The translations under genes were made by a program, and so were the position numbers. From Candidatus Woesearchaeota archaeon (GTDB lineage: Archaea > Nanobdellota > Nanobdellia > Woesearchaeales > DSVV01), in contig JACPTB010000003.1 of NCBI GenBank assembly GCA_016192995.1, positions 1 to 63,256 of the forward strand: a DNA stretch of 63,256 bases, in the 5' to 3' direction. The notes under the pieces are model-generated. The model was given only the letters and a program-made list of their open reading frames with translations. It was not told the origin of the DNA and searched no databases. Positions 1 through 8,514 of this stretch are shown here, one piece after another. Numbering within the stretch: position 1 is the stretch's first letter; each line of letters opens with the position of its first letter.

Positions 1-62
1 CAATGTTGCTAAAAGTATTTCTATGAACATTTTTAAACCTTTATTTTTATCCATGTATAGAG

Positions 63-176
63 CGGAGTGGGCGGGACTTCCAAATCTCAAGGGATGCAAG
101 ATTTTTGAACCCACATGAGATGGTTAATCTCACCATGGCATCAACATGGCACAATACCAAGTTATGCGACCACTCC
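63..176 (-). tRNA. Class II tRNA-like gene with T-loop insertion
   Basis: On the minus strand a 7-bp acceptor stem, GGAGTGG/CCACTCC, is perfect (176-170 with 70-64). The D arm has the expected A14, GG and A21. The stem CCATG/CATGG closes a loop TTGATGC. A long variable arm TGAGAT/ATCTCA follows, and the T stem is GTGGG/CCCGC. The T loop TTCAA..GT is interrupted by about 26 nt in which AAATC pairs with GATTT, as expected for an archaeal bulge-helix-bulge intron. A TATA-like stretch lies near 195-204. The identity is unclear: the loop reads as anticodon GAT (Ile), but the long variable arm and the G discriminator fit tRNA-Ser. No CCA is encoded. It could be a decayed tRNA. Confidence 0.55.
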
Positions 177-225
177 ATTGCTCAACATGGAAAATTATTT
201 AAATGACAGATGATAACTTTATCTT

Positions 226-258
226 GATGGTTAATCTCACTGTGGTTTTGCGACCACA
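226..258 (-). repeat. Partial tRNA-like duplicate
   Basis: Two blocks of the neighbouring tRNA-like gene recur here in the same order: TGCGACCAC (249-257, also 165-173) and a 15-nt block around the variable arm (226-240, also 119-133). The intervening D and anticodon arms are missing. On the minus strand TGTGGT and ACCACA form a perfect 6-bp hairpin. It looks like a deleted tRNA copy or part of a larger RNA. Confidence 0.4.
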
Positions 259-443
259 TTTTTTCTTTTTTATTGCTTTTTTAACAATTAAAAAGACAAT
301 TTTAATTTACATTTCACCTTTATAACATCTCATACAAAAAACCAGAGAAATTTTCGATGAAATCAAAAAGGTTTTCGGAAAAAGTAGAAGAATTTTCGAA
401 TACTATTTAAGCAATTTGAAAGATTTCCGATTTTTCCGTAATT

Positions 444-452
444 TTTATAAAT
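444..452 (+). promoter_or_regulatory. TATA box for the gene at 475
   Basis: TTTATAAAT lies 23-31 bases before the ATG at 475 and no Shine-Dalgarno site precedes that ATG. This is the spacing expected for a leaderless archaeal transcript. Confidence 0.6.
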
Positions 453-474
453 CATTTAAATCATAAAACAAATA

Positions 475-1125
475 ATGTTTGAAATCCCAGCAAAAGAATA
501 TGAAGTATTAAGAACATTAACCACACCAAGAAAGATTCAAGGTTTCATTAATACAATTCCTTGTAATTTTGAGGAAGAAGGCGATACTTGCTTATCTCCG
601 TTAATGGTTATGCGTCAGAAAAGAGCCCATTGCATTGAAGGTGCAATGGTAGCTGCAATTGCATTAAGAATGCAAGGTTTTGAGCCGTTAGTCGTTGATT
701 TGGAAGCAACCAAAGATGATTTTGATCATGTTATTGCCGTCTTTAAACAGCATGGATTTTGGGGAGCAATTTCTAAAACAAATCATGGTGTTTTACGATA
801 TCGAGATCCTGTATATAGAGATATTCGGGAATTAGTTATGTCCTATTTTCATGAATACTTTATTAACCAAAATGGCAAAAAAAGTTTACGACGTTATACA
901 CAACCAATTAATTTAGCAATGTTTGATGCTCAAGGCTGGATGACTGCTGAAGATAATGTATGGTATGTCTCAGATTATTTAACCAAAGTTAAGCATATTG
1001 AGATTCTAACAAGGACCCAAATTGCTTCATTAAGAAATGCATCAATAACTGAACGTAAAGTTGGAGAAATAGTGCAATGGCAGAAAAAAGGTAAAAAAAC
1101 TATTGAACTCTTTGAAGAAGTATAG
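475..1125 (+). CDS. Transglutaminase-like protein
   Basis: This 216-residue soluble protein shows the order expected for a papain-like transglutaminase fold: a Cys at the start of a helix (RAHCIEGAMVAA, Cys53), a His on a following strand (FDHVIAVF, His85) and an Asp further on (RYRDPVYRD, near Asp111). In this family such a triad supports cysteine-protease or acyl-transfer chemistry; the substrate is unknown. No signal peptide is seen, so it is probably cytoplasmic. It is preceded by a TATA box and appears leaderless and monocistronic; the next gene converges on it with a 3-base gap. Other transglutaminase-like hypothetical proteins are the only alternative I see. Confidence 0.6.
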   Translation: MFEIPAKEYEVLRTLTTPRKIQGFINTIPCNFEEEGDTCLSPLMVMRQKRAHCIEGAMVAAIALRMQGFEPLVVDLEATKDDFDHVIAVFKQHGFWGAISKTNHGVLRYRDPVYRDIRELVMSYFHEYFINQNGKKSLRRYTQPINLAMFDAQGWMTAEDNVWYVSDYLTKVKHIEILTRTQIASLRNASITERKVGEIVQWQKKGKKTIELFEEV

Positions 1126-1128
1126 CCC

Positions 1129-2949
1129 CTATACTTCCTTAAAAAGCTTTGCAAGTTTATCAGCTTGTTTTTCAAGACGCTGTTTTTGCTGCCCCAATTT
1201 ATCTATTTGGATTTGTAATCGCTCCTGTGTTGCTTTACTATCAAGCTCCTGCATAATTGCAGTTAAATCTTCTATTCTTTCTTGCAAGTCACCAATATTC
1301 TCTTGAATTTCACTCAATGCTGATACTTCACGCTGCTTTTCTTGTTCTTCAAGGAATCCAAAAAATCTTCTAAATTTATACCATAACGGTTTATTCTCTT
1401 CAGCCTGCTCGAGTTCTTTTCCTTCATCAATAACGGTGAGCAGACCAGTCATTTCTGTTTCCAGTTCATCTTCTTGATCATCTGGAAATTCTTGACGCAT
1501 AAGTTCCATCATTTGTTTAACAGAATACACATCACTTCCTTCAGGCAGCTCTTCTATATCTGCTGTTTTTAATTTACAATTATAGTCTATTGCTCGTTTC
1601 AGCATGATTTTTAGTTCTTTTTCACTAAATTGTTCTTGGCATTGTTGAGCTTGCTGGCTCATTTGCTTGCACGTTTGTTCTGCTTGTTCGTTACAACCCC
1701 TATTTATCTCTGATTTCATAGCACAAAACCGCATCATCATAGGCATTTGACCTTGAGCATATCTTTCACAATGATAACGTCGTATTTCATCAGGATTATC
1801 CATCCCTGGATTAGCCCGTTTCATACATAGTTCAAGGTATGACTGCTTAGAACAATGTGCTTTTTGTTCTCCACATCGCTCTTTTTCTCCATTCCAACGC
1901 TGCTGGCATGAGTCTTTCATACCTTCATTTTCATAGATAACATCACCTGTTACTGCAGTTAATGTTTCAACCATCTTATCCTGTTGTAGGTCTTCTCGTT
2001 GTAGATTTTCTGGAGTTGTTTCTTGTTCACGTTCTTCTACATCTCGACGCGTATCATCTCGTTCTTCATATCTTTCCTCTCTTTGTCCAAAATCATCTCT
2101 TCGCTCTTCTTCACGAGAATGTCGTTCAAAACCATTAAAACCGTTGTTATTCATACAAGAACGCATGAATCTGTCTTCATCACATTCCTGGCTACCCTCA
2201 CAGGTGTATTTAATTTGATCTTGGTTTATTTCCCATTCCTGCTCACAACGCTGGTCACCTTCCTGGGCAGAGCCTTTAAGACATAGCTGAATCATTTTTT
2301 CTTTATCAGGAGGGCATTGACTCATCATCGGATCCATGCCTCGATTAAAACCTTGGGAACGCTGTTCACACATTTCTGTCATCCTTTCTCGACAAGTACC
2401 CATCATTTCATCCATCTTATTACATGATGTTTTAAGTTCACTTATTTCTTCAGTAAGCTGCGCATATAATCTTTCAACAAGCTGCTCAGGATTATTACAT
2501 TGTTGTTCATCAGATACAGCAGTTTTTAGTTCTTTCATCATGATTTCTCGAATATCTTTTCTTGGATTAATTGCGGTGTTAAAATCGGAAAATTGATCAA
2601 AATTACGCTCTTCCATCATTTTGTCCATATCTTCAAATTGCCTGTTATCTCTATCGCTACTCATCCAAGGATTACGTTGACGTAATTGTTCTATTTGCTG
2701 CTGCTTTTCTCCCCAATGTTCTTTTTCTCGGGATTTTTGCATTTCAAACCATGATGCTCTATCGGGTTGTTGATCAAATTGGCGATCGAGAGGCATATCA
2801 TCGCGAAATGGCATTTCTCTAAAATCTCTCAATTCGTTTCTTCCCATTTGATAATTTCTCATCATAGTATCGCGATCATGATCTTCTGCAACAACAAGAT
2901 TGACCAATAGAACAATAATTATTACGAGTATAGTTATTAGTTTTTTCAT
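1129..2949 (-). CDS. Secreted Cys/Met-rich coiled-coil protein
   Basis: I do not recognise this 606-residue protein. Residues 1-21 form a signal peptide (Lys-Lys, then a run of Leu/Ile/Val ending in VVA). The mature part is rich in Met, Arg, Glu and Gln up to about residue 130. A middle region holds more than twenty cysteines in CxxxxM-like spacings, suggesting disulphides or metal binding outside the cell. The last 100 residues are a strong coiled coil rich in Gln, Leu and Lys. GAGGTG stands five bases before the ATG. A structural or surface-associated role is likely; no enzyme motif is visible. Confidence 0.7.
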   Translation of the reverse strand: MKKLITILVIIIVLLVNLVVAEDHDRDTMMRNYQMGRNELRDFREMPFRDDMPLDRQFDQQPDRASWFEMQKSREKEHWGEKQQQIEQLRQRNPWMSSDRDNRQFEDMDKMMEERNFDQFSDFNTAINPRKDIREIMMKELKTAVSDEQQCNNPEQLVERLYAQLTEEISELKTSCNKMDEMMGTCRERMTEMCEQRSQGFNRGMDPMMSQCPPDKEKMIQLCLKGSAQEGDQRCEQEWEINQDQIKYTCEGSQECDEDRFMRSCMNNNGFNGFERHSREEERRDDFGQREERYEERDDTRRDVEEREQETTPENLQREDLQQDKMVETLTAVTGDVIYENEGMKDSCQQRWNGEKERCGEQKAHCSKQSYLELCMKRANPGMDNPDEIRRYHCERYAQGQMPMMMRFCAMKSEINRGCNEQAEQTCKQMSQQAQQCQEQFSEKELKIMLKRAIDYNCKLKTADIEELPEGSDVYSVKQMMELMRQEFPDDQEDELETEMTGLLTVIDEGKELEQAEENKPLWYKFRRFFGFLEEQEKQREVSALSEIQENIGDLQERIEDLTAIMQELDSKATQERLQIQIDKLGQQKQRLEKQADKLAKLFKEV

Positions 2950-3009
2950 CGGAACACCTCTTCTAGATATTCTTTCGTTAATTAACTATTTAAATCTTAT
3001 TATAACAAT

Positions 3010-3171
3010 GGCTTCGGTGAAAATCTCGGCATAGCCTCGGTTTTGGTGCCGTGATTATCCCACTTATTTATAAGAAGGAAAAAATTCCTATTGGAATTCC
3101 CTTTTTTCTCGCTCATTAATTTGAAAGATAATCACCAGCATGGCACCAAAAACTACATTTTCACCGAAGCC
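3010..3171. mobile_element. Foldback element, GGC arms, TTCC core
   Basis: The outer arms GGCTTCGGTGAAAAT and ATTTTCACCGAAGCC are perfectly complementary. Inside lie GTTTTGGTGCC/GGCACCAAAAAC and an inner hairpin with ATTCC-TATT-GGAAT. The element is flanked by an exact 9-bp direct repeat, TATAACAAT (3001-3009 and 3172-3180), the mark of insertion by transposition. There is no coding capacity. Its last base supplies the G of the TAG stop of the 2H protein; the empty site would have read TAA. Confidence 0.85.
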
Positions 3172-3704
3172 TATAACAATAGATACTCTTTATGAATATG
3201 CCAGGCATTATTTTCATGTTTAAGAATAGTGATTTTATCCAAAGAAATAGTTTCATTATAATCTATCTTATTCACATAATTCCAAATATCATTAAATTTA
3301 GGTTTAATATCCCTATATGCGAGGGTGGCATGGAGGGTGAGTTCTTTACTTTTCTGACGCTGCCATTGCATCCATGGTAGTTTTTTAAGCTCTTTTAACA
3401 ATGCATTTATGAGCTTAGTTGCCTGTTGAGAAGGATGAATGTTCTGGAAGATAACGTTGTCATCAAAATGACTGAATCCTTCAATCTTCAATGCTGAAGA
3501 ATGATGTTTTTTAGCAAATAATTCAAGAAGTTTTTCAACCTCTTCAATTCTGTTTGTTTTGAATGGCTCTTTTAAAGTAATATGAGATGGTATTTTCTTT
3601 TGATCTCGATAATGAACATCAAACTTTTCAGCAATATCTTTAACCAGTTTTTCATGAAAAGCTTTTGGCTCACCTTGTAGAAGGTATGCTATAAAGTAGA
3701 TCAT
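3171..3704 (-). CDS. 2'-5' RNA ligase-like 2H phosphoesterase
   Basis: The protein of 177 residues carries two H-x-T motifs, HITL (His41) and HATL (His125), which define the 2H phosphoesterase superfamily. Family members hydrolyse 2',3'-cyclic phosphates or open or close 2'-5' linkages in RNA. The length (about 180) is normal for archaeal ThpR/LigT proteins. It is probably cytoplasmic. The start at 3704 follows an AT-rich stretch with no Shine-Dalgarno site. Its stop codon overlaps the edge of a foldback element. The exact RNA substrate cannot be told from sequence. Confidence 0.8.
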   Translation of the reverse strand: MIYFIAYLLQGEPKAFHEKLVKDIAEKFDVHYRDQKKIPSHITLKEPFKTNRIEEVEKLLELFAKKHHSSALKIEGFSHFDDNVIFQNIHPSQQATKLINALLKELKKLPWMQWQRQKSKELTLHATLAYRDIKPKFNDIWNYVNKIDYNETISLDKITILKHENNAWHIHKEYLLL

Positions 3705-3748
3705 AATAGCATAGATAGCCTTATATTTAAAAAGGTTGGCGTTAGGTT

Positions 3749-3852
3749 GGCTTCATCCAAAAAATGGTTGCCGCCAGGTTAGCGCCTTCGAAACTTTGCA
3801 TATTTTAAAGAGTTTCGACCTGAGGGCACTAACCTTATTTTTGGATGAAGCC
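3749..3852. mobile_element. Short foldback element, GGC arms
   Basis: A 104-bp element with arms GGCTTCATCCAAAAA and TTTTTGGATGAAGCC, an inner near-complementary pair AGGTTAGCGCC/GGGCACTAACCT, and a central GAAACT/AGTTTC stem. An exact 9-bp direct repeat CGTTAGGTT flanks it (3740-3748 and 3853-3861). It sits in the divergent intergenic region between the 2H gene and the dihydrouridine synthase gene. Confidence 0.8.
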
Positions 3853-3912
3853 CGTTAGGTTTAAAAAACTTTTAACAAAACATTCTTAAACACAAGCCAA
3901 TGATCAGCAATA

Positions 3913-4764
3913 ATGCCTAAATTTCAATTTATGTTAGCGCCTTTAGAAAATACCTCTGATAATGCTTTCCGCAGTTTATGTTATAAGTATGGAGCTGATG
4001 TTACGTTTACTGAAATGGCAAGAATAGATGCCTTGGCAAGAGGGAATAAAAGCACATTGGATAAAATTGCTATTATTAATAATGTGCCAACATGGATTCA
4101 GATTGTTGGCGCAAAAGAGCAGAAATTAACTGAGTTTCTTCGGCAATACCAGCCGCAAAAAGGGTTTCTTGGTTTTAACTTTAATCTTGGTTGTCCAAGC
4201 CCTGATATTATTAATTGTGGTTTAGGGTCTGCATTGATAAAAAGAGTGTCTAAAGTAAGAACACTATTAAAAACTGTTGAAGATTTTGGGTTTAGAACAT
4301 CTATCAAAATGCGGCTTGGTTTGCATGATTATGAAAAAGAGAAAAAAGTGTATCTCTATTTGATTAAAGATGTCGATACTGATTTTTTTGTTGTTCATCC
4401 GAGGACAGCACAAGAACAGTACGAAACAAAACCTGATGAAACTGTTTATGAAGAATGCGTCGCAACCGGTAAAATAATTATTGCTAATGGCGATATTAAT
4501 ACCATTGAAAAAGTTAACGAGTTAAAAGCACTAGGTTTGCACGGTGTTATGATTGGAAGAAATGCCGTGTATGATCCAGCTATTTTTAATAGATTAAAAG
4601 GATTAGGATCTCCCTCTTTTGAAGATCTCAAGAAAGAATATCTTAAGCTTTGCAATCATTTTCATACATCTGACAAATACAAAACCAATGTCTTGGGAAG
4701 AATTGGCAAAACAGAGCTTACTGATAAAACTAAAGCACAATTGATGAGATTAGTAAGGGGGTAA
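3913..4764 (+). CDS. dus: tRNA-dihydrouridine synthase
   Basis: The 283-residue FMN enzyme reduces uridines in tRNA to dihydrouridine. A TIM-barrel is evident with the FMN and family signatures in order: MLAPLENTSDNAFR at residue 7, TFTEM, the catalytic-cysteine motif NLGCPSP (Cys94), KMRLG, FVVHPRT, IIANGDI and VMIGR. The length is slightly short for the family but includes the full barrel and part of the C-terminal helical domain. It is a single-gene unit with foldback elements on both sides. Which tRNA position it modifies cannot be told. Confidence 0.9.
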   Translation: MPKFQFMLAPLENTSDNAFRSLCYKYGADVTFTEMARIDALARGNKSTLDKIAIINNVPTWIQIVGAKEQKLTEFLRQYQPQKGFLGFNFNLGCPSPDIINCGLGSALIKRVSKVRTLLKTVEDFGFRTSIKMRLGLHDYEKEKKVYLYLIKDVDTDFFVVHPRTAQEQYETKPDETVYEECVATGKIIIANGDINTIEKVNELKALGLHGVMIGRNAVYDPAIFNRLKGLGSPSFEDLKKEYLKLCNHFHTSDKYKTNVLGRIGKTELTDKTKAQLMRLVRG

Positions 4765-4775
4765 TATAAGTTTAT

Positions 4776-4823
4776 GGCTCTGTTCAGAATCACGGCACCA
4801 AAAACTATATTCGGAACAGAGCC
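4776..4823. repeat. Mini foldback (deletion derivative)
   Basis: A 48-bp hairpin with arms GGCTCTGTTC and GAACAGAGCC. Its interior GGCACCAAAAACTAT matches the right inner arm of the elements at 3010 and 5688, so it appears to be an internally deleted copy. No clear target duplication is visible. It abuts the next element almost directly. Confidence 0.65.
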
Positions 4824-4831
4824 AAATTTGC

Positions 4832-4985
4832 GTACGTAATAAGTCTTCTTTGGTTTTAGCGCCGGTTCAGCTTTTGAAGTGTAGTTTGATTGGATTTTTC
4901 TCTCTGGAACTCCGAAAAATCCCCACAACAAGTATAAGAAGAGCTTCACAAAAGTAGGCGCTAAAACCCCAGGCTTATTACGTAC
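4832..4985. mobile_element. Foldback element, GTACG arms
   Basis: Terminal arms GTACGTAATAAG and CTTATTACGTAC are perfect inverted repeats. Inner arms GGTTTTAGCGCC and GGCGCTAAAACC follow. The centre is a hairpin GGATTTTTC/GAAAAATCC with loop TCTCTGGAACTCC. The 8-bp direct repeat AAATTTGC flanks it (4824-4831 and 4986-4993). It lies downstream of dus. Confidence 0.85.
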
Positions 4986-5066
4986 AAATTTGCAAAAATT
5001 ATATAAATTAAAACGTATAAATCCTATAAAAATTAAATTAAATACTTAAAAGCGTGGGGTGAAAAT

Positions 5067-5414
5067 ATGACGCATTCAGTTATGCAAAAAGTAGGTAGTT
5101 GGGCGTTTATTGTAGGTGTAATCATTGCTTTAGTTGCAGGTTACTGGCCATTAAGCCCTATGATAACTTCAGTATTGTTAGTATTAGGTTTAGTAGTTGG
5201 TTTGTTAAATGTAGGTGGTCATGAAACACAACCATTTTTACTTGCAGCAGTGTCATTAGTTATTGTGGCAAGTTTTGGTGGAGATTTACTTTCCAAGATA
5301 GAAACTATTGGGCCAGTTATTCAACGTGTCTTAACAACATTGATTAACTTTGTCATTCCAGCTACAATTGTTGTTGCATTAAAAGCAATATATGCGTTGG
5401 CTAAGGATGATTAA
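5067..5414 (+). CDS. Small multi-pass membrane protein
   Basis: I do not recognise this 115-residue protein. It has three to four hydrophobic segments (about residues 11-29, 31-47, 53-70 and 85-108) with short loops and a charged C-terminus AKDD. GGGGTGA lies just before the ATG and a TATA-like box (TTATATAAAT) is about 60 bases upstream, so this gene has a leader, unlike many neighbours. The function is unknown. Confidence 0.7.
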   Translation: MTHSVMQKVGSWAFIVGVIIALVAGYWPLSPMITSVLLVLGLVVGLLNVGGHETQPFLLAAVSLVIVASFGGDLLSKIETIGPVIQRVLTTLINFVIPATIVVALKAIYALAKDD

Positions 5415-5445
5415 GAATTTTAGTTTATTTTTTTTATTTGTTTGT

Positions 5446-5631
5446 TTATTTATTCATTACATCTTCATGTTTGGCAAATTCTTTTTTCATTGTTCTTCTT
5501 GCCTCTTCTAATTCTTTTTTAGCTTGATCACTCAGTTCATATTCCTCATCAAATCTTGATTTTAATTCTATTATATCCAATCTTAAATTATTAATATTGT
5601 CATTAATTTTTTCCAAGGTTATGCCCACCAT
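5446..5631 (-). CDS. Small helical protein
   Basis: This 61-residue, highly charged protein with heptad-like spacing of Ile/Leu (residues 5-50) probably forms a coiled coil. GGTGAG precedes the ATG at good spacing, which supports a real gene despite its size. It converges with the small membrane protein gene. No family is recognised; an antitoxin-like or scaffold role is possible but unsupported. Confidence 0.5.
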   Translation of the reverse strand: MVGITLEKINDNINNLRLDIIELKSRFDEEYELSDQAKKELEEARRTMKKEFAKHEDVMNK

Positions 5632-5687
5632 TTTCTCACCAATATCAATAAAACTATTAAACCATATAAATATTTTTCGTTCTACCT

Positions 5688-5850
5688 AGCTCTATAGAAA
5701 ATCTTCGCTAACGCTCAGGTTTTGGCACCGTGATTATCTCATGTATGTATAACAAGGAAAAAATTCCTATTGGAATTCCCTTTTTTCTCACCTATTGATT
5801 GGTTGGATAATCACCGAAATGGTGCCAAAAACTACATTTTCTATAGAGCC
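5688..5850. mobile_element. Foldback element, GGC arms, TTCC core
   Basis: This is the sister of the element at 3010, with the same inner hairpin ATTCC-TATT-GGAAT and flanking GATTATC-type arms. Its outer arms instead read (A)GCTCTATAGAAAAT and ATTTTCTATAGAGCC. The inner pair is swapped to GTTTTGGCACC/GGTGCCAAAAAC relative to its sister. The exact 9-bp direct repeat GTTCTACCT flanks it (5679-5687 and 5851-5859). It lies a few bases beyond the stop of the HAD gene. Confidence 0.85.
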
Positions 5851-5862
5851 GTTCTACCTAGT

Positions 5863-6732
5863 TTAGGAGAGAAGAAAAGAAAGCACATTTCTAAGATCAG
5901 ATGCAAGTCCTTTTGGATCAACATAATGGATGTGTTCACGCAAATTAGGATTCTCTCGCACTTTTTCTTCTAAAAAATTTTCCAAAGCGTTGTTATAATT
6001 AAATGCAATACCTTTACCACCTATTTGAGCTATTTGTAAAATGCCACCGCTATCGCCCATAGTATCGCCAATATGTGCAATCTGTGCAGGCAGTATTTCT
6101 GGAAAATGTTTTCTTGCGTATTCAATTATTAATCTTGCTTTTGCAGTTTCATCAGTAATGCCTAATTCTATAACTCCTGTTGCTTGAATAGAATCATATG
6201 AAGAATCATATAAAATATCTGTTTGACTACTAACAGTACCTGTATTCCTCTCTGCAAAGTACTTTCGGACACATTGTTCTAATTCATCTTCTCGCAAAGT
6301 TGCCTGTGGATCACCTTCCAAACCAAACTTTAAATAATTTCCAATAAAGCCATGAATTCTAGTTGCTCCTATACTTTCTCGGATGGCATAAATGGTAACT
6401 GAATAACCAGTTGAATTTACAACAAAAGGAATAGCTGCAGCAGATAATGCATCAACAAACTCAGAAAAGCCATCAACGTACTTCATATGCATTTGTGTAT
6501 ATTCTATTGCTTGCCGAAGGGTAAGCCTTTTAGTTAACGGTCCAGCATTGGAAAACGCTTCTTCCATGGTTGCAGTACCAGAAGTTTGTCTTTTAAAAAC
6601 TAGATCAGCAGCTTGAAATTGTGCTTCACCAACATACAATCTAATCATATCACTCATCGTGTGCTGATGAACTAAAGTTCCATTTAAATCTGAAGAAACA
6701 AGAGCTATATTTTGAGCTGGTATTTGTCCCAT
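5863..6732 (-). CDS. HAD-superfamily hydrolase-like protein
   Basis: This 289-residue protein has HAD motif I as SSDLNGTLV (Asp15), motif II as VVNSTGYS and motif IV as HIGDTMGDSGG, with a helical cap between I and II. HAD proteins are mostly phosphatases acting through the first Asp. Here the second acidic residue of motif I is Asn (D-L-N instead of D-x-D), which in ordinary phosphatases would weaken the acid/base step. The substrate is unknown. It stands next to, and divergent from, another HAD gene with the same substitution. Confidence 0.75.
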   Translation of the reverse strand: MGQIPAQNIALVSSDLNGTLVHQHTMSDMIRLYVGEAQFQAADLVFKRQTSGTATMEEAFSNAGPLTKRLTLRQAIEYTQMHMKYVDGFSEFVDALSAAAIPFVVNSTGYSVTIYAIRESIGATRIHGFIGNYLKFGLEGDPQATLREDELEQCVRKYFAERNTGTVSSQTDILYDSSYDSIQATGVIELGITDETAKARLIIEYARKHFPEILPAQIAHIGDTMGDSGGILQIAQIGGKGIAFNYNNALENFLEEKVRENPNLREHIHYVDPKGLASDLRNVLSFLLS

Positions 6733-6911
6733 TCATCTTTGCGATACAGATTTTAATAAAAGTGAAGAACGTAAGTACTTCATGAACTACTTGATACCCA
6801 ATAGTCCTAAGCTTATCATAAAGTAGTATGTTCTTTAATGATCATAATGGTATGGTGACAATAATAGTAACATTTTTAAATAGATATCTATAACTACTTT
6901 AAAGTGGAATC

Positions 6912-8513
6912 ATGATTACAAAACTAGCAAAATGGCTTCAGCTTACAGCACAACAAGCTACTCTTGTCCATCTTATTTATGCCCTCCAAGAAAAAAATCT
7001 ACCGACAAATCCTATTTCACTCGAGAAAGTTTACTTAAGAGAAACAAAAACCTTTATTCAAAAATCAAACTTGTTTACACAGCTTAAATTTCTGCAGGAA
7101 AGAGGCATTGTTTCAAAAACTGCTCAATCTAATTATATCCTGCATCTTCGTGGGATTCAAGAAGTATTATATGCGCAAAAACAAGAACTTACTCAAGAAA
7201 TTGATGACCTTACTCTTTTTACTTCTGAGACACAGGCATTTTTTGATAAAATAGTCAAACCAACAAGCACTTCAGTAACATATCTTACTACAGAAGAACT
7301 CTATAAAAACTTAGCCTTTAATCTAAAAAATGCCACTGCATTCTATCTTGGATGTGATTTTCCCCATTATGCATATTCACTTCTTTTATGCGCAAATGCG
7401 CAGGAAGCTGCGTATGTTGAAATGCTTACTGCAAGAATCCAAGACAATAATTTTTCATTATTCTGCATTTCTCCTTACCGCTTAGAAAGTTTATCTTACA
7501 AACTGCAAGACAAATATAAAAACAAAGATCTTATTAAAGAAGAACTTAAAAATGTCTACGCACATGCACAAACAATCACCATTCAATGTCCAAATATTGA
7601 TCTGAGGAAATCTCCTACTCCTTTCAATTTTGCTCTTATAGAAAATCCTAAGAATGGAAATACTCTTTTTATGTTTTTAAAAGACTCTAAAGGAGCAGTT
7701 ACTGGTGGAATTCTTATAAATTCTTATGAAACAACAAAACAAACAAAACAGCATTTCTTAACACAATTAGGGTTGAATCCTATGCTTAAAAAGAGTGAAG
7801 ATTTTCCTGTTTTTTCAGACGTGGACTTTCTACCTTCATCTGAAATACATAAGAAAAAACTTATTGCTTTCGATGTTAATCGTATTTTTACCGTCAATCA
7901 TACAACGGTCGAACTTGCAAATCTTATTGGAAGAGAAAAAGCAGTACTTGATTTTATTACTAAACAAATTGAAGGTTTATTGAGTATGCAGGAAGCAATT
8001 ATCGAGAGTGCCAGATTGTTAAAGGGTTTATCAGTCAAAGAGATTGAGAAGTTGCTACCATACGTAACGCTGATGAAAAATGTTAAAAAAGGTATTCTTA
8101 AACTAAAAGAGGCAAATTACTATCTCGTTGCAATTTCTTCTGGATTTAGTCATCTTGTAACACCTATCTGCAAAGAGCTTGGCATTGATGAGGTTTATTG
8201 CAATGTTTTAGGAGAGAAAGAGGGAAAATTAACTGGAGAAGTTATTGAAAGAAATGTCCTTGCTGATGACGTAAAGTATTATATTGTGAAATATCTTCAA
8301 GAACGACTTTCTATTCCGCAAGAAAGAAGTATCGGTGTAGGTGATGGATATTCTGATATTCCTCTTTTAAAATCTTCAAAGAAAAGAATTTGCTTCAATC
8401 CCAGTAAAAAAATGAAAGAATTGTTTAAAGCTGGGGATCCAGCAATAACTCACTTAGTTGAAGAACCAGATTTTATGAACCTTGTAGAAGAGATTCTTAA
8501 AAATAAAGATTAA
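6912..8513 (+). CDS. TrmB-like N-terminal region fused to a HAD domain
   Basis: The 533-residue protein has two parts. Residues 1-85 look like a winged-helix of the TrmB type (LTAQQATLVHLIYAL, then a recognition-like helix and REKG-type wing), and residues 85-290 resemble the ligand-binding half of such regulators. Residues about 315-520 are a phosphoserine-phosphatase-like HAD domain: IAFDVNRIF (motif I), VAISSGFS (motif II) and GVGDGYSDIPLL (motif IV). Motif I has Asn in place of the second Asp. A sensor-regulator whose HAD part binds or cleaves a phosphorylated ligand is plausible; this is inference from domain order. Confidence 0.65.
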   Translation: MITKLAKWLQLTAQQATLVHLIYALQEKNLPTNPISLEKVYLRETKTFIQKSNLFTQLKFLQERGIVSKTAQSNYILHLRGIQEVLYAQKQELTQEIDDLTLFTSETQAFFDKIVKPTSTSVTYLTTEELYKNLAFNLKNATAFYLGCDFPHYAYSLLLCANAQEAAYVEMLTARIQDNNFSLFCISPYRLESLSYKLQDKYKNKDLIKEELKNVYAHAQTITIQCPNIDLRKSPTPFNFALIENPKNGNTLFMFLKDSKGAVTGGILINSYETTKQTKQHFLTQLGLNPMLKKSEDFPVFSDVDFLPSSEIHKKKLIAFDVNRIFTVNHTTVELANLIGREKAVLDFITKQIEGLLSMQEAIIESARLLKGLSVKEIEKLLPYVTLMKNVKKGILKLKEANYYLVAISSGFSHLVTPICKELGIDEVYCNVLGEKEGKLTGEVIERNVLADDVKYYIVKYLQERLSIPQERSIGVGDGYSDIPLLKSSKKRICFNPSKKMKELFKAGDPAITHLVEEPDFMNLVEEILKNKD

Positions 8514-8514
8514 A

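Noticed and set aside
57-470. CRISPR-like array from the repeated GATGGTTAATCTCAC blocks
   Set aside because: Only two copies occur, they are parts of a tRNA-like fold, and no regular spacers or cas genes are seen.
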